Part shown: positions 36,359 through 44,039 of the stretch, one piece after another | Layout: the number at the start of each line of letters is the position of its first letter | Position numbering within the stretch: position 1 is the first letter of the stretch | Source: an uncultured Pelagibacteraceae bacterium | GTDB lineage: Bacteria > Pseudomonadota > Alphaproteobacteria > Pelagibacterales > AG-422-B15 | Length of the DNA stretch: 44,039 bases | Direction of reading: 5' to 3' | Assembly (NCBI GenBank): GCA_902590345.1 | Contig: CACIWK010000001.1 | Span: forward strand, 206,010-250,048 | Position numbers and translations under genes: made by a program | Notes under the pieces: generated by a model | The model's input: the letters and a program-made list of their open reading frames with translations, nothing else | What the model was told of the DNA's origin: nothing | Databases searched by the model: none

Positions 36359-36667
36359 ATGAGTTTAATAAAATCAAAACTTATTCAAAATATTACTGAA
36401 GCTAATCCTCATTTATTTGTTAGGGATGTTGAAAGAATTGTAAATACGATTTTTAACGAAATAACTCAGTCTTTGGCTGAGGGAAAAAGAGTCGAATTAA
36501 GAGGTTTTGGGGCATTTTCAGTTCAGCATAGAAAACAGCGTACAGGAAGAAATCCTAGAACAGGTGAAGCTGTTAATGTAGAAGAAAAGTACATACCTCG
36601 CTTTAAGACTGGAAAAGAACTTAGATTAAAACTAAATAAACAAGAAAACTCATCTAACGAAAGTTAG
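36359..36667 (+). CDS. ihfB: integration host factor beta subunit
   Basis: The 102-aa HU/IHF-family DNA-bending protein has the arm and signature [27 protein letters not shown] and the dimer core [17 protein letters not shown]. The position right after rpsA is the standard place for ihfB, which separates it from HU. The protein ends with a short polar tail ([10 protein letters not shown]). It is followed by pyrF with a 23-nt gap. Confidence 0.95.
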   Translation: MSLIKSKLIQNITEANPHLFVRDVERIVNTIFNEITQSLAEGKRVELRGFGAFSVQHRKQRTGRNPRTGEAVNVEEKYIPRFKTGKELRLKLNKQENSSNES

Positions 36668-36690
36668 AAAGTTTTAATAAAACAAAAATT

Positions 36691-37383
36691 TTGACTAAAA
36701 ACCCAATCTACTGTGCTATTGATACAAGTTGTATTGATGATGCAGATAGAATTATTAATGAAATTGCACCTCACATTGGTGGAGTCAAATTAGGCCTCGA
36801 ATTCTTTACCTCTTGTGGCATCAAGGGCATTGAAAAAATTGCAAAATATAAACTTCCTTTATTTATAGATCTAAAGCTGTACGATATTCCAAATACAGTA
36901 AAAAAAACACTTGAAAATATCTTATCTTATAATCCTACATATACAACACTTCACGTTTCAGGGGGTTCTCATATGTTAAAAGAATGTGTAAATTTAAAAA
37001 AAGAATTAAATAGTAATACAAATTTAATAGGTGTCACAATGCTTACAAGCTTTGATAATGAATCAATTAATGAAATTGGTATAAGTGGCACAGTGAATAA
37101 GAACGTAAAAAATTTATCTGCACTTGCATTTGACTGTGGAATGGATGGTATTGTTTGTAGTCCAATGGAAATAAGAAAAGTCAAAGAAACATTTGGATCT
37201 AAATTAAAAATTGTTGTGCCTGGAATAAGAAATCAAACGGACAATGCTGATGATCAAAAAAGAACTCTTTCAGCTAAGAAAGCAATTGAGTTTGGTGCAG
37301 ATATTATTGTAGTGGGAAGACCAATAACTTCTGCCGCTTCACCACGAAATGCAGCTGAGATTTTTCATCAAAGCATAAAGTGA
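36691..37383 (+). CDS. pyrF: orotidine 5'-phosphate decarboxylase
   Basis: The 230-aa TIM barrel produces UMP. The catalytic DLKLYDIPNTV (Lys-x3-Asp charged network) is intact, as are VKLGLEFF near the start and VVGRPITSA for phosphate binding near the end. Start is TTG at 36691. The stop overlaps the GTG start of trpF by 4 nt, beginning a chain of 4-nt overlaps down to accD. Confidence 0.96.
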   Translation: MTKNPIYCAIDTSCIDDADRIINEIAPHIGGVKLGLEFFTSCGIKGIEKIAKYKLPLFIDLKLYDIPNTVKKTLENILSYNPTYTTLHVSGGSHMLKECVNLKKELNSNTNLIGVTMLTSFDNESINEIGISGTVNKNVKNLSALAFDCGMDGIVCSPMEIRKVKETFGSKLKIVVPGIRNQTDNADDQKRTLSAKKAIEFGADIIVVGRPITSAASPRNAAEIFHQSIK

Positions 37384-38021
37384 GTAAGGCGTTCATTAAA
37401 ATTTGTGGAGTAAAAGATATTAAAATTGCTAAACATGCAATCAATTGCGGTGCATCTTTTTTAGGCTTTGTTTTTTTCAAAAATTCAAGCAGAAACATAT
37501 CAATTAGTAAATGCGCAGAAATCTTAGATGAAATAAATGGCAAAGTGAATACTGTCGCAGTAACTGTAAATCCAACTAATAGTGATTTAGAGACTTTCTC
37601 AGAAATGAAGTTTACACATCTTCAGTTACACGGAAATGAAAGTTTAAATGAGGTAAGAAAAATCAATAAGACTTATAATCTAAAAATAATAAAATCATTT
37701 AACATATCTAAAGTATCTGATTTGGATAAAATAAAAGAATATTGTCCTTACATTGACTATATTCTATTGGACTCAGAACAAAAGAAAGATGTGCCTGGAG
37801 GAACTGGCCAGACATTTGATTGGAAAATTATAAGAAATTTTTCCCCAAATAAGTCATTTTTTCTATCAGGAGGCCTCAACATTACAAATATATCAGATGC
37901 ATTAGATTTAAAAAAAACAGAATATTTTGATGTTAGCTCTGGTGTTGAGAATTCAGAGGGTATAAAAGATGAAAAATTAATAACTGAATTCATATCAAAG
38001 GCAAACAAAGCTGTAAAATGA
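37380..38021 (+). CDS. trpF: phosphoribosylanthranilate isomerase
   Basis: The 213-aa TIM barrel performs the Amadori rearrangement of tryptophan synthesis. The acid/base Cys in IKICGV near the N-terminus and Asp in YILLDSE are present, followed by PGGTGQTFDW, LSGGLNITNI and DVSSGVENSEGIKDE, all canonical. Thus trpF looks ordinary, in contrast with trpB and trpA that follow. The GTG start overlaps pyrF and the stop overlaps trpB (ATGA). Confidence 0.95.
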   Translation: MSKAFIKICGVKDIKIAKHAINCGASFLGFVFFKNSSRNISISKCAEILDEINGKVNTVAVTVNPTNSDLETFSEMKFTHLQLHGNESLNEVRKINKTYNLKIIKSFNISKVSDLDKIKEYCPYIDYILLDSEQKKDVPGGTGQTFDWKIIRNFSPNKSFFLSGGLNITNISDALDLKKTEYFDVSSGVENSEGIKDEKLITEFISKANKAVK

Positions 38022-39247
38022 AACTAGAAAAAGGGATTCCTCTAATTGACCAACATGATGAAAATGGATATTGGGGCGGTAAATTTGGTGGAAACCAAAT
38101 AGCTGAAAGTCTGAATTATCCAATTGAAGAATTAACTCGTGAATTTGAAAAATTAAGAAATGATGAGACATTTATTGCTGAGAGAGATTATTATTTTAAA
38201 AATTTTGTTGGAGCGCCGACTCCATTTATAAAATTAGAGAATCTTACAAAACATCTTGGTGGGGCTCAAATTTATTGCAAACTGGTTTCTAAAGCAACAG
38301 GCGGTGCACACAAAGCTTATAATGCAGTTGTTCACAGCTTAATATGTAAGCGATTAGGCAAAACTTATATAGGTGGTGACACTGGTGCCGGATATGCGGG
38401 AAAGATGCTTAGTATGGCAGCCGCAAAATTTAATTTAAAATGTAAAATATTCATGGGCGTAAAGGATGTAGAAAGGCAATCAATTAATGTTTTTTCCATG
38501 AGAAGTTATGGCGCAGAAGTCGTACCTGTTAGCTCTGGCTCGCAAACTTTAGTGGATGCAGTGTCAGAATGTATGAGATGGTGGACAAGTGAGAATGAAG
38601 AAGCACATATGTGTGTTGGAAGCACTGTTGGCCCTACTATTTTTGTCAAAATATGCGCTTGGTCTACTGCTCAAATATCCAGAGAAATGAAAAAACAAGT
38701 AATAGATGAATTTGGTGATGTTCCAAAAGATATGAAATTAATTAATTGCGTTGGTGGAGGATCGTCGGCTGCAGGTTTTTGGAATGAATGGATTGATTAT
38801 GATCATGTTGAACTCATAGGAGTAGAAGCTGGGGGACCAGAAGGGTCTTCAAAACATGCTGCACCCTTGACAAATGACTCGCCTATCGGGGTTCTCCATG
38901 GAGCAACTCAATATGTTATTCAAGACGACCAGGGGGAAATTGAGGAAACAGAGTCAATAAGTGCTGGACTTGATTATCCAGGTGTAAGTCCACTTCATTG
39001 TTATCTAAAAGAAACTGGAAGAGCAAGGTACACTTCTGCTAGTGACGAGGAAGCCATAGAAGCTTTTCAATTAGTAAGTAAAAATGAAGGTTTTGTAAGC
39101 CCATCACTTGAACCTTCACACGCATTCGCAGAAGCAATTAAAATTGCACCTAAATTAAGTAAAGATACAATTATTGTTGTTGATTCTTGCGGTGACTCTG
39201 CAAAAGACTCAAAAATTATTGCTGAAAGGCTTGGTTACAAAATATGA
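38018..39247 (+). CDS. trpB: tryptophan synthase beta chain, divergent active site
   Basis: The 409-aa PLP enzyme of the TrpB fold aligns along its length with normal TrpB (DVERQSINVFSMR, SISAGLDYPGV, EAIEAFQLVSK). The PLP lysine is Lys99 in GGAHK and the phosphate loop is GGGSSA (normally GGGSNA). Conserved positions have changed: Glu109 of Salmonella is Asp121 (DTGAGYAG for ETGAGQHG), Ser377 is Cys391 (SCGDSAKD for LSGRGDKD), and GPHPYP is GPTIFV. It may still make tryptophan with altered kinetics, or may act on another substrate. It is coupled by 4-nt overlaps to trpF and trpA. It is not the long TrpB2 type. Confidence 0.85.
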   Translation: MKLEKGIPLIDQHDENGYWGGKFGGNQIAESLNYPIEELTREFEKLRNDETFIAERDYYFKNFVGAPTPFIKLENLTKHLGGAQIYCKLVSKATGGAHKAYNAVVHSLICKRLGKTYIGGDTGAGYAGKMLSMAAAKFNLKCKIFMGVKDVERQSINVFSMRSYGAEVVPVSSGSQTLVDAVSECMRWWTSENEEAHMCVGSTVGPTIFVKICAWSTAQISREMKKQVIDEFGDVPKDMKLINCVGGGSSAAGFWNEWIDYDHVELIGVEAGGPEGSSKHAAPLTNDSPIGVLHGATQYVIQDDQGEIEETESISAGLDYPGVSPLHCYLKETGRARYTSASDEEAIEAFQLVSKNEGFVSPSLEPSHAFAEAIKIAPKLSKDTIIVVDSCGDSAKDSKIIAERLGYKI

Positions 39248-40050
39248 CTTCGTCATCTTTAATTAAATCTTTTGAACGAGCAAAAGAAGATGATAGAGCT
39301 GCGCTATTAACTTATACAGTTGGAGGAGACCCAGATAAAAAAACTTCACTGAATATATTTAAATCAATTGCAGATTCAGGCGTTGATATTATTGAATGTG
39401 GACTTGGACATGGAGCAAACATTGGTGATGGCGGTGCAATTCAAGACAGTACTTACAGAGCACTATCTAATGGGATTAAAACAAATGACATTTTTGAAAT
39501 TATTGAAGAGTTCAAAAAAGATTATGAGACAGATGTAATCATTATGACATACCAGAACAAAATTATGGCTTACGGGGAAGATGATTTCCTTAAGAGATGC
39601 ATTAGTAGTAAAGTTTCAGGTATAATTTGTGTTGATTGGCCATGGCCACTTAATCTTAATTTTGCAAAAAAATGTAAAGAAAATAGTATTGTATTCATAC
39701 AATTGCTTTGCCCTACTACAAATGAAGACCGACTAAAAAGTATTTTAAGCGATGCTCATGAGGTTGTTTACTATATTTCAATGCTTTCAACTACAGGTCA
39801 AAAACTAAAAGTGAGTTCAGACGAAATTAAGAAAAGATTTAATTTAATTAAAAAGATATCTCCTGATAAAAAATGTATAATTGGTTTTGGAATTACAGCT
39901 GATACAATAAATGATTTTAAGGATACTGATGCATGCGTTGTAGGATCGGCTTTATGCAGAGAAATAACAAGGTCAATTGATGAAGAACTTAATCCTGCCA
40001 AAAATGTAGGAAATATGGTAAGTGATTTAAAACAAAAACTAAGCTCATGA
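39244..40050 (+). CDS. trpA: tryptophan synthase alpha chain, divergent
   Basis: The 268-aa TIM barrel aligns with TrpA. Catalytic Glu51 and Asp62 (Glu49 and Asp60 in Salmonella) are kept, as are Tyr177 (Tyr175), phosphate loops GFGI (214-217) and GSAL (235-238), and LLCPTTNEDRL. But loop 2, normally PFSDPxADGP, reads GHGANIGDGG, so Asp56 and the prolines that contact the beta chain are gone. The loop 6 GVTG is STTG, and VDLPPEE is VDWPWPL. The changes parallel those in TrpB and suggest co-evolution. The stop overlaps accD. Confidence 0.82.
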   Translation: MTSSSLIKSFERAKEDDRAALLTYTVGGDPDKKTSLNIFKSIADSGVDIIECGLGHGANIGDGGAIQDSTYRALSNGIKTNDIFEIIEEFKKDYETDVIIMTYQNKIMAYGEDDFLKRCISSKVSGIICVDWPWPLNLNFAKKCKENSIVFIQLLCPTTNEDRLKSILSDAHEVVYYISMLSTTGQKLKVSSDEIKKRFNLIKKISPDKKCIIGFGITADTINDFKDTDACVVGSALCREITRSIDEELNPAKNVGNMVSDLKQKLSS

Positions 40051-40901
40051 ATTGGTTAACAAGAACTATTTCAAAAGTATTTCCTATAAAGAAAAAAAGT
40101 TTAGATATCGCAGAAAATGCTTGGATTAAATGCTCTCAATGCCAAACAATGCTCTACTCGAGTGATCTAGAAAAAACTCTTTTTGTATGCCCTAATTGTG
40201 ATGAACACTTACAAATTCATCCTCGTATTAGATTTAAAAATCTATTTGATGGTGGTGTATTTGAAGAAATAAAATACCCCTCTGAGTTCACTGATCCACT
40301 TAATTTTAAAGCTTTAAAAACTTACAAAGAGCGATTTAATGATGCTCGTCAAAAAACAGACATGGATGACTGCTTTCTTATTGGTTACGGGCAAATTAAT
40401 AATATCAATGTAACTGTTGCTGCTCAAAATTTTCATTTCATGGGTGGTTCTGTGGGAGCTTCAGCTGCAGAAGCAATGATTAAAGCGGCAGAACACTCGG
40501 TCACTAACCATACTCCATTAATTGTATTTACTTGTTCCGGAGGAGCAAGAATGGATGAAAATCAACATTCTCTTCAATCACTTCCAAAAACAACAATAGC
40601 TTGTCAAATGGTTAAAGATGCTAAGTTGCCTTATATAGTTGTTAATACAAATCCAACAAGTGGAGGTGTGTCTGCGTCTTTTGGATCATTGGGATCAATT
40701 ACATTAGCTGAACCAAATGCATTAATTTGTTTTGCAGGTCCTAGGGTAATTTCAAATACTGTAGGTGAGACTCTGCCTGATGGGTTCCAAAGATCAGAAT
40801 ATCTATTAGAACATGGGTTTATAGATCAAGTGGTTCATAGAAAAGAACTTAAAGATAAATTATTTCAAATAATTTCGTTATTACTTAAAAGAGTAGCCTA
40901 A
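40047..40901 (+). CDS. accD: acetyl-CoA carboxylase carboxyltransferase beta subunit
   Basis: The 284-aa subunit of bacterial acetyl-CoA carboxylase commits carbon to fatty acids. The N-terminal zinc ribbon CSQCQTML and CPNCDEHL is complete. The carboxyltransferase part has FMGGSVGASAAEAM, FTCSGGARMDE, NPTSGGVSASFGSLG and FAGPRVISNTVGE. Length is standard. It follows trpA by a 4-nt overlap and is directly followed, without a gap, by folC, as is usual in alphaproteobacteria. Confidence 0.97.
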   Translation: MNWLTRTISKVFPIKKKSLDIAENAWIKCSQCQTMLYSSDLEKTLFVCPNCDEHLQIHPRIRFKNLFDGGVFEEIKYPSEFTDPLNFKALKTYKERFNDARQKTDMDDCFLIGYGQINNINVTVAAQNFHFMGGSVGASAAEAMIKAAEHSVTNHTPLIVFTCSGGARMDENQHSLQSLPKTTIACQMVKDAKLPYIVVNTNPTSGGVSASFGSLGSITLAEPNALICFAGPRVISNTVGETLPDGFQRSEYLLEHGFIDQVVHRKELKDKLFQIISLLLKRVA

Positions 40902-42188
40902 TTGAAAAAATCAAATGAACAAATTGATAAGCTTTTAAACGAGCTTCTTGAACTTCATCCAAAAAGAATAGATTTATCACTTGATAGAGTTTGTAACCTA
41001 TTAGAAAAATTAGATAACCCTCAAAATAAAATAAATAATATTGTTCATATTGCTGGAACTAATGGAAAATTTTCTACACTGAAATTTATTCAGGACATAT
41101 TAAAAAGTAATAGTAAATCAACGAATGCTTATATCTCGCCTCACCTAATTAGATTTAATGAGAGGTTTCAGCTGATGGATAAAGAAATATCAAATGAGGA
41201 GCTGTATTCCGTTTTAAATAAAGTCAAAGATTTTAATCATAGCGATCCGATTACTTTCTTTGAAATAACTAGTTCCGCTTTTTTTGAAGCAGCCTCAAAT
41301 TGCCCGGCTGATTATACGCTTCTTGAGGTAGGTTTAGGTGGAAGACTGGATAGCAGCAATGTAATAACTCCTACAATCTCTGTTATTACCTCAATTTCTA
41401 GGGATCATCAGGATTTTTTAGGAGATAGCATTGAGATGATAGCATTTGAAAAATCTGGAATAATTAAAAGTGATATCCCAGCTATTATTGGTTATCAGCC
41501 TTACCCAGAAGCTAGAGAAATGCTTATGGATCAGGCGGAATATAAAAAAGCTCCGATATTTGCCCATGGAATTCACTGGAACTTAACGGAACATAATGAC
41601 AAATTAATATATGAAGATAACCAAAATAAAATTGAATTTGATAACCTATATACACATAATGTATTTCAAAAAAAGAACCTTGGACTTGCGTTGGCTGCAG
41701 CTTCAAAACTACCCAATATTGATATCAAGTCTTTTGTATCTAAAAATCTTCACAATAAAACTTACTTTCCAGGAAGAATGGAAAAAATATCAGATGGCAA
41801 ATTAGGATCTACTATAGCTTCAACAAATGAATTGTATTTAGATGGTTCTCATAATGAGGATGCCGCAAGCAATCTAAATGAAACAATTAATCAGCTTACA
41901 AATAAAAAGTTGTGTATAATTTTAGGAATGATCAATACAAAAGATCCAATTAGTTATTTAAGCAAGTTTGATAAAATTGATGCTCTAACTGTTATTACAA
42001 TACCAAATGAAGAGAGTGCAATTGATTCAAACGAATTATATAACAAGCTTAAAATGTTTTATGAAAATGTAAATAGAGCCGACTCAATTCAGGAAGCATT
42101 AGCTAATTTAAATAATAATCACCAAGATGCACGTATCCTAATATGTGGATCATTATATTTAGCCGGAAAAGTTTTAGAAATGAATTAA
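40902..42188 (+). CDS. folC: dihydrofolate synthase / folylpolyglutamate synthase
   Basis: The 428-aa Mur-ligase-family enzyme has the P-loop AGTNGKFS (51-58), SPHLIRFNERF, LEVGLGGRLDSSNVI, and SRDHQDFLGDSIEMIAFEKSGII, then FPGRME and YLDGSHNEDAA. The start is TTG directly after the accD stop (TAATTG). The end overlaps the convergent trxA stop by 4 nt. Confidence 0.95.
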   Translation: MKKSNEQIDKLLNELLELHPKRIDLSLDRVCNLLEKLDNPQNKINNIVHIAGTNGKFSTLKFIQDILKSNSKSTNAYISPHLIRFNERFQLMDKEISNEELYSVLNKVKDFNHSDPITFFEITSSAFFEAASNCPADYTLLEVGLGGRLDSSNVITPTISVITSISRDHQDFLGDSIEMIAFEKSGIIKSDIPAIIGYQPYPEAREMLMDQAEYKKAPIFAHGIHWNLTEHNDKLIYEDNQNKIEFDNLYTHNVFQKKNLGLALAAASKLPNIDIKSFVSKNLHNKTYFPGRMEKISDGKLGSTIASTNELYLDGSHNEDAASNLNETINQLTNKKLCIILGMINTKDPISYLSKFDKIDALTVITIPNEESAIDSNELYNKLKMFYENVNRADSIQEALANLNNNHQDARILICGSLYLAGKVLEMN

Positions 42189-42508
42189 GCGATTGAGTCT
42201 TCAATCCACTCAACGATTGCAGTCTTAGATACTGCCCCTACTTTCGTTGCAGCAGCCTCACCATTCTTAAAAACTAACATAGTTGGGATACCTCTAACAC
42301 CAAACTGTGTGGGTGTATTCGGGTTCTCATCAATATTAATTTTAGCAACAGTAATTTTGTCAGCCATTTCATTTGATATTTCTTCAAGAGAGGGGCCAAT
42401 CATTTTGCAAGGGCCACACCAAGGAGCCCAAAAATCAAGCACAACTGGCTTATCAGATTTTAATACTTCTTCTTCAAAAGATGCGTCTGTTACATTGATA
42501 GTTGTCAT
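42185..42508 (-). CDS. trxA: thioredoxin
   Basis: The 107-aa protein is a classical thioredoxin with active site WCGPCK (Cys31, Cys34), FWAPW before it, the cis-Pro motif RGIPT and buried-Asp region VVLDF. The start has a good Shine-Dalgarno sequence (GGAAGGA, about 6 nt away), unlike most genes here. It converges with folC. The 94-nt gap to rmuC contains no recognised element. Confidence 0.98.
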   Translation of the reverse strand: MTTINVTDASFEEEVLKSDKPVVLDFWAPWCGPCKMIGPSLEEISNEMADKITVAKINIDENPNTPTQFGVRGIPTMLVFKNGEAAATKVGAVSKTAIVEWIEDSIA

Positions 42509-42602
42509 AGTGATTCCTTCCCTAAAGTTGTCTGTAATTTATGTATGAGGGGGGCCAAAGTCAAGGCTAAATACAAGATAATTTGATCCTAAATAACTGA
42601 TA

Positions 42603-43598
42603 TTATTTGATTTTTTTTATTTTTGTTGACGAAATTTCTTCTGTTTCTGGGATTTCTTTATCAGGTTTTAAACCCCCCAGTTTAATCATTTTTTTGACTC
42701 GCGATACCAAGCTTCCTTTTCCATCTCTTAATCTACTCTTTGCAGTTTCAATTGATCCCATTGATTTACTCAGTTCATATCCTGCATTTTCAAAAGCACT
42801 ATATACCTTTTCAACCTGAGAATAAATTTCGAGAGCTGTGCCTGCTATTAGATCTGCATTCTTATTTCTTTCGTTAATTGACCACATGTTATCAATTATT
42901 TTTAGTACAGATATCAAAGTAGATGGACTTGCTAAAATTATCTTATATTTATTTGCCTCAAGAATGATTTCCTCAGTTTTATCTAGCATTGAGTCAAAAG
43001 CACTCTCATAGGGCATGAACATTATAACTGCATCTAATGTTTTAATTTCATATATCTTTTGATAATTAGCTTCACTCAGTTTTTTTAAGTGACTGCGTAT
43101 TGATTGAATATGCCTCTTATGAGCATCTTCTTTTATTAATTGATCTTCAGAATCACAATATTCTTGCCAAGCACTGAGTGAGACTTTTGAGTCAATTATT
43201 ATGTCCCTGCTATCTGGTAAATGTAAAATAATATCTGGATATTTTCTTTTTAGTTCACCATTTATCTCATCATGAAACTTCTTTTGTACTTCAAAATCCT
43301 TTCCTTCTCTTAACCCTGACTGTTGCAAAATATTAATTAATAAAATTTCACCAGCTGCACCTTGTTTCTTTGTTCCACCTGTAAATGCAGAAGTTAATCT
43401 ATTGACCATCTCATAACGTTGTTCATCTTTACCTTCTTTAAGAGAAATTTTATCACTTAGATCTTTAACTAGATCTTTTACATCGTTTAAACTTTCACTT
43501 TCTTCGATATTATTCGAATTTCTTTTAAATAAATGAACAGTTATTCCGCCAATTACTGCCCCGATTACAAATATTATGATTGTAATAATACTATCCAT
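42603..43598 (-). CDS. rmuC: DNA recombination protein RmuC
   Basis: The 331-aa protein has an N-terminal membrane anchor (IITIIIFVIGAVIGGITV), a short coiled-coil region, and the RmuC core: GAAGEILLINILQQSGL, YPDIILHLPDSRDIIIDSKVSLSAWQEY, and VIMFMPYESAF with LASPSTLISVLKII. The core belongs to the PD-(D/E)XK nuclease-like fold and limits inversions at short repeats in E. coli. It is shorter than E. coli RmuC, mainly in the coiled coil. It overlaps the exonuclease I gene by 8 nt, so the two DNA-repair genes are probably one operon. Confidence 0.93.
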   Translation of the reverse strand: MDSIITIIIFVIGAVIGGITVHLFKRNSNNIEESESLNDVKDLVKDLSDKISLKEGKDEQRYEMVNRLTSAFTGGTKKQGAAGEILLINILQQSGLREGKDFEVQKKFHDEINGELKRKYPDIILHLPDSRDIIIDSKVSLSAWQEYCDSEDQLIKEDAHKRHIQSIRSHLKKLSEANYQKIYEIKTLDAVIMFMPYESAFDSMLDKTEEIILEANKYKIILASPSTLISVLKIIDNMWSINERNKNADLIAGTALEIYSQVEKVYSAFENAGYELSKSMGSIETAKSRLRDGKGSLVSRVKKMIKLGGLKPDKEIPETEEISSTKIKKIK

Positions 43599-44037
43599 CT
43601 AGCTTACCTCTATGATATTCATCTAGTTCCTGAATGTAGGTATCTATTTCTTCTAAACGACTCATATCAATTTCATCATCACTTTCTCTTAAATCATCAA
43701 TTTCTGTCATTGCCGCTGGAATAGTATTCCATGTACATTTATCCATTGATAATATTTTTTCAGCCACTTCCTTATCTCTTCTTTGAATTTCTTTCTTTGG
43801 TAAATATTCGGGTTTTTCATTATAAATTACCCTTTTTGCGAATTCTTTTGATCTAATATCTGTAATTTTTTCTGCAATTTCGTATTTTTTTTCCCATTTT
43901 GCCGCGTGAAAATCTGACATCAAATAATTGTCTTTGGAACTTGGAAAACCATTGTATATCTGCTCTTCAACTGGCTTTTCGGTTTGATCTTGGGTTAATT
44001 CTCTGTCTTCTCCTTTATCAAGAAGTAAATTTGTAAA
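43591..44037 (-). CDS. sbcB: exonuclease I (SbcB) C-terminal part, cut by window edge
   Basis: The minus-strand frame is open to the right edge; the first complete codon is at 44035-44037, and the gene begins beyond the window. The 148 visible residues match the ExoI C-terminal domain pattern: EEQIYNGFPSSKDNYLMSDFH, DIRSKEFAKRVIYNEKPEYLP, then an acidic helical end (YIQELDEYHRGKLDG). ExoI is a single-strand 3'-5' DNase acting in recombination and mismatch repair. The catalytic DEDD part is outside the window, so the name rests on the C-terminus and on the rmuC neighbour. Confidence 0.72.
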   Translation of the reverse strand, partial: FTNLLLDKGEDRELTQDQTEKPVEEQIYNGFPSSKDNYLMSDFHAAKWEKKYEIAEKITDIRSKEFAKRVIYNEKPEYLPKKEIQRRDKEVAEKILSMDKCTWNTIPAAMTEIDDLRESDDEIDMSRLEEIDTYIQELDEYHRGKLDG

Positions 44038-44039
44038 TT

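Noticed and set aside
38018-39247. Assignment of trpB to the TrpB2 class
   Set aside because: Length, the DVERQ and SISAGLDYPGV blocks and the trpF-trpB-trpA context are those of ordinary TrpB1; only active-site positions differ.
1-44039. CRISPR arrays, insertion sequences, prophage or integrase genes
   Set aside because: No regularly spaced repeats, transposase, integrase or phage structural genes were seen on either strand.

Overview
The window is an AT-rich chromosomal segment (about one third G+C by eye) from an alphaproteobacterium, most likely a streamlined marine lineage. The evidence is gene order and content: thrS-infC-rpmI-rplT-pheS-pheT-lepA, the rnd-kdsD-lptC-lptA-lptB block, the acid-tailed FYDLN zinc-ribbon protein (TIGR02300), aroA-cmk-rpsA-ihfB, pyrF-trpF-trpB-trpA-accD-folC-trxA, and an NDUFA9-like SDR. 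Intergenic gaps are very short and many genes overlap. No prophage, insertion sequence, CRISPR array or rRNA was seen. Genus cannot be fixed from the sequence alone.

Layout. 1-1285 (+): the tail of an acyl-CoA carboxyltransferase, coupled to a maleate isomerase/Asp-Glu racemase family protein. 1282-3674 (-): an MFS transporter, a DUF2061 membrane protein, a GC-rich structured RNA element ending in an intrinsic terminator, and a LysE-type exporter whose 3' end is shifted out of frame at an A11 tract. 3721-5784 (+): a small membrane protein and gamma-glutamyltransferase, with a partial copy of the small gene on the far side of ggt. 5791-17327 (-): a long co-directional run of GT4 and GT9 glycosyltransferases, thrS, infC, rpmI, rplT, pheS, pheT, lepA, tRNA-Ser(GGA) and ACC deaminase. 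17368-19004 (+): an ABHD10-like hydrolase and an EamA transporter. 19001-26913 (-): an SDR, queG, gltB and gltD. 27074-32127: uppP, the NDUFA9-like SDR (-), then rnd-kdsD-lptC-lptA-lptB. 32128-32580 (-): tRNA-Ala(GGC) and the FYDLN protein. 32678-42188 (+): aroA to folC in tight array. 42185-44039 (-): trxA, rmuC and the C-terminal part of exonuclease I.

Most of the window is housekeeping: translation, glutamate synthesis, Kdo/LPS transport, shikimate and tryptophan pathways, fatty acid and folate synthesis. The most unusual item is the trpB-trpA pair. It sits at the ancestral alphaproteobacterial locus but carries changes at conserved active-site positions: TrpB Glu109 is Asp and Ser377 is Cys, and the TrpA loop 2 is rewritten although both catalytic acids remain. 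Other points of interest are a ThrRS without the TGS domain, an infC that must use a non-canonical start (AUA or AUU), a structured RNA upstream of lysE, a bona fide ACC deaminase, the poly(A) frameshift in lysE, and a direct repeat bracketing ggt.
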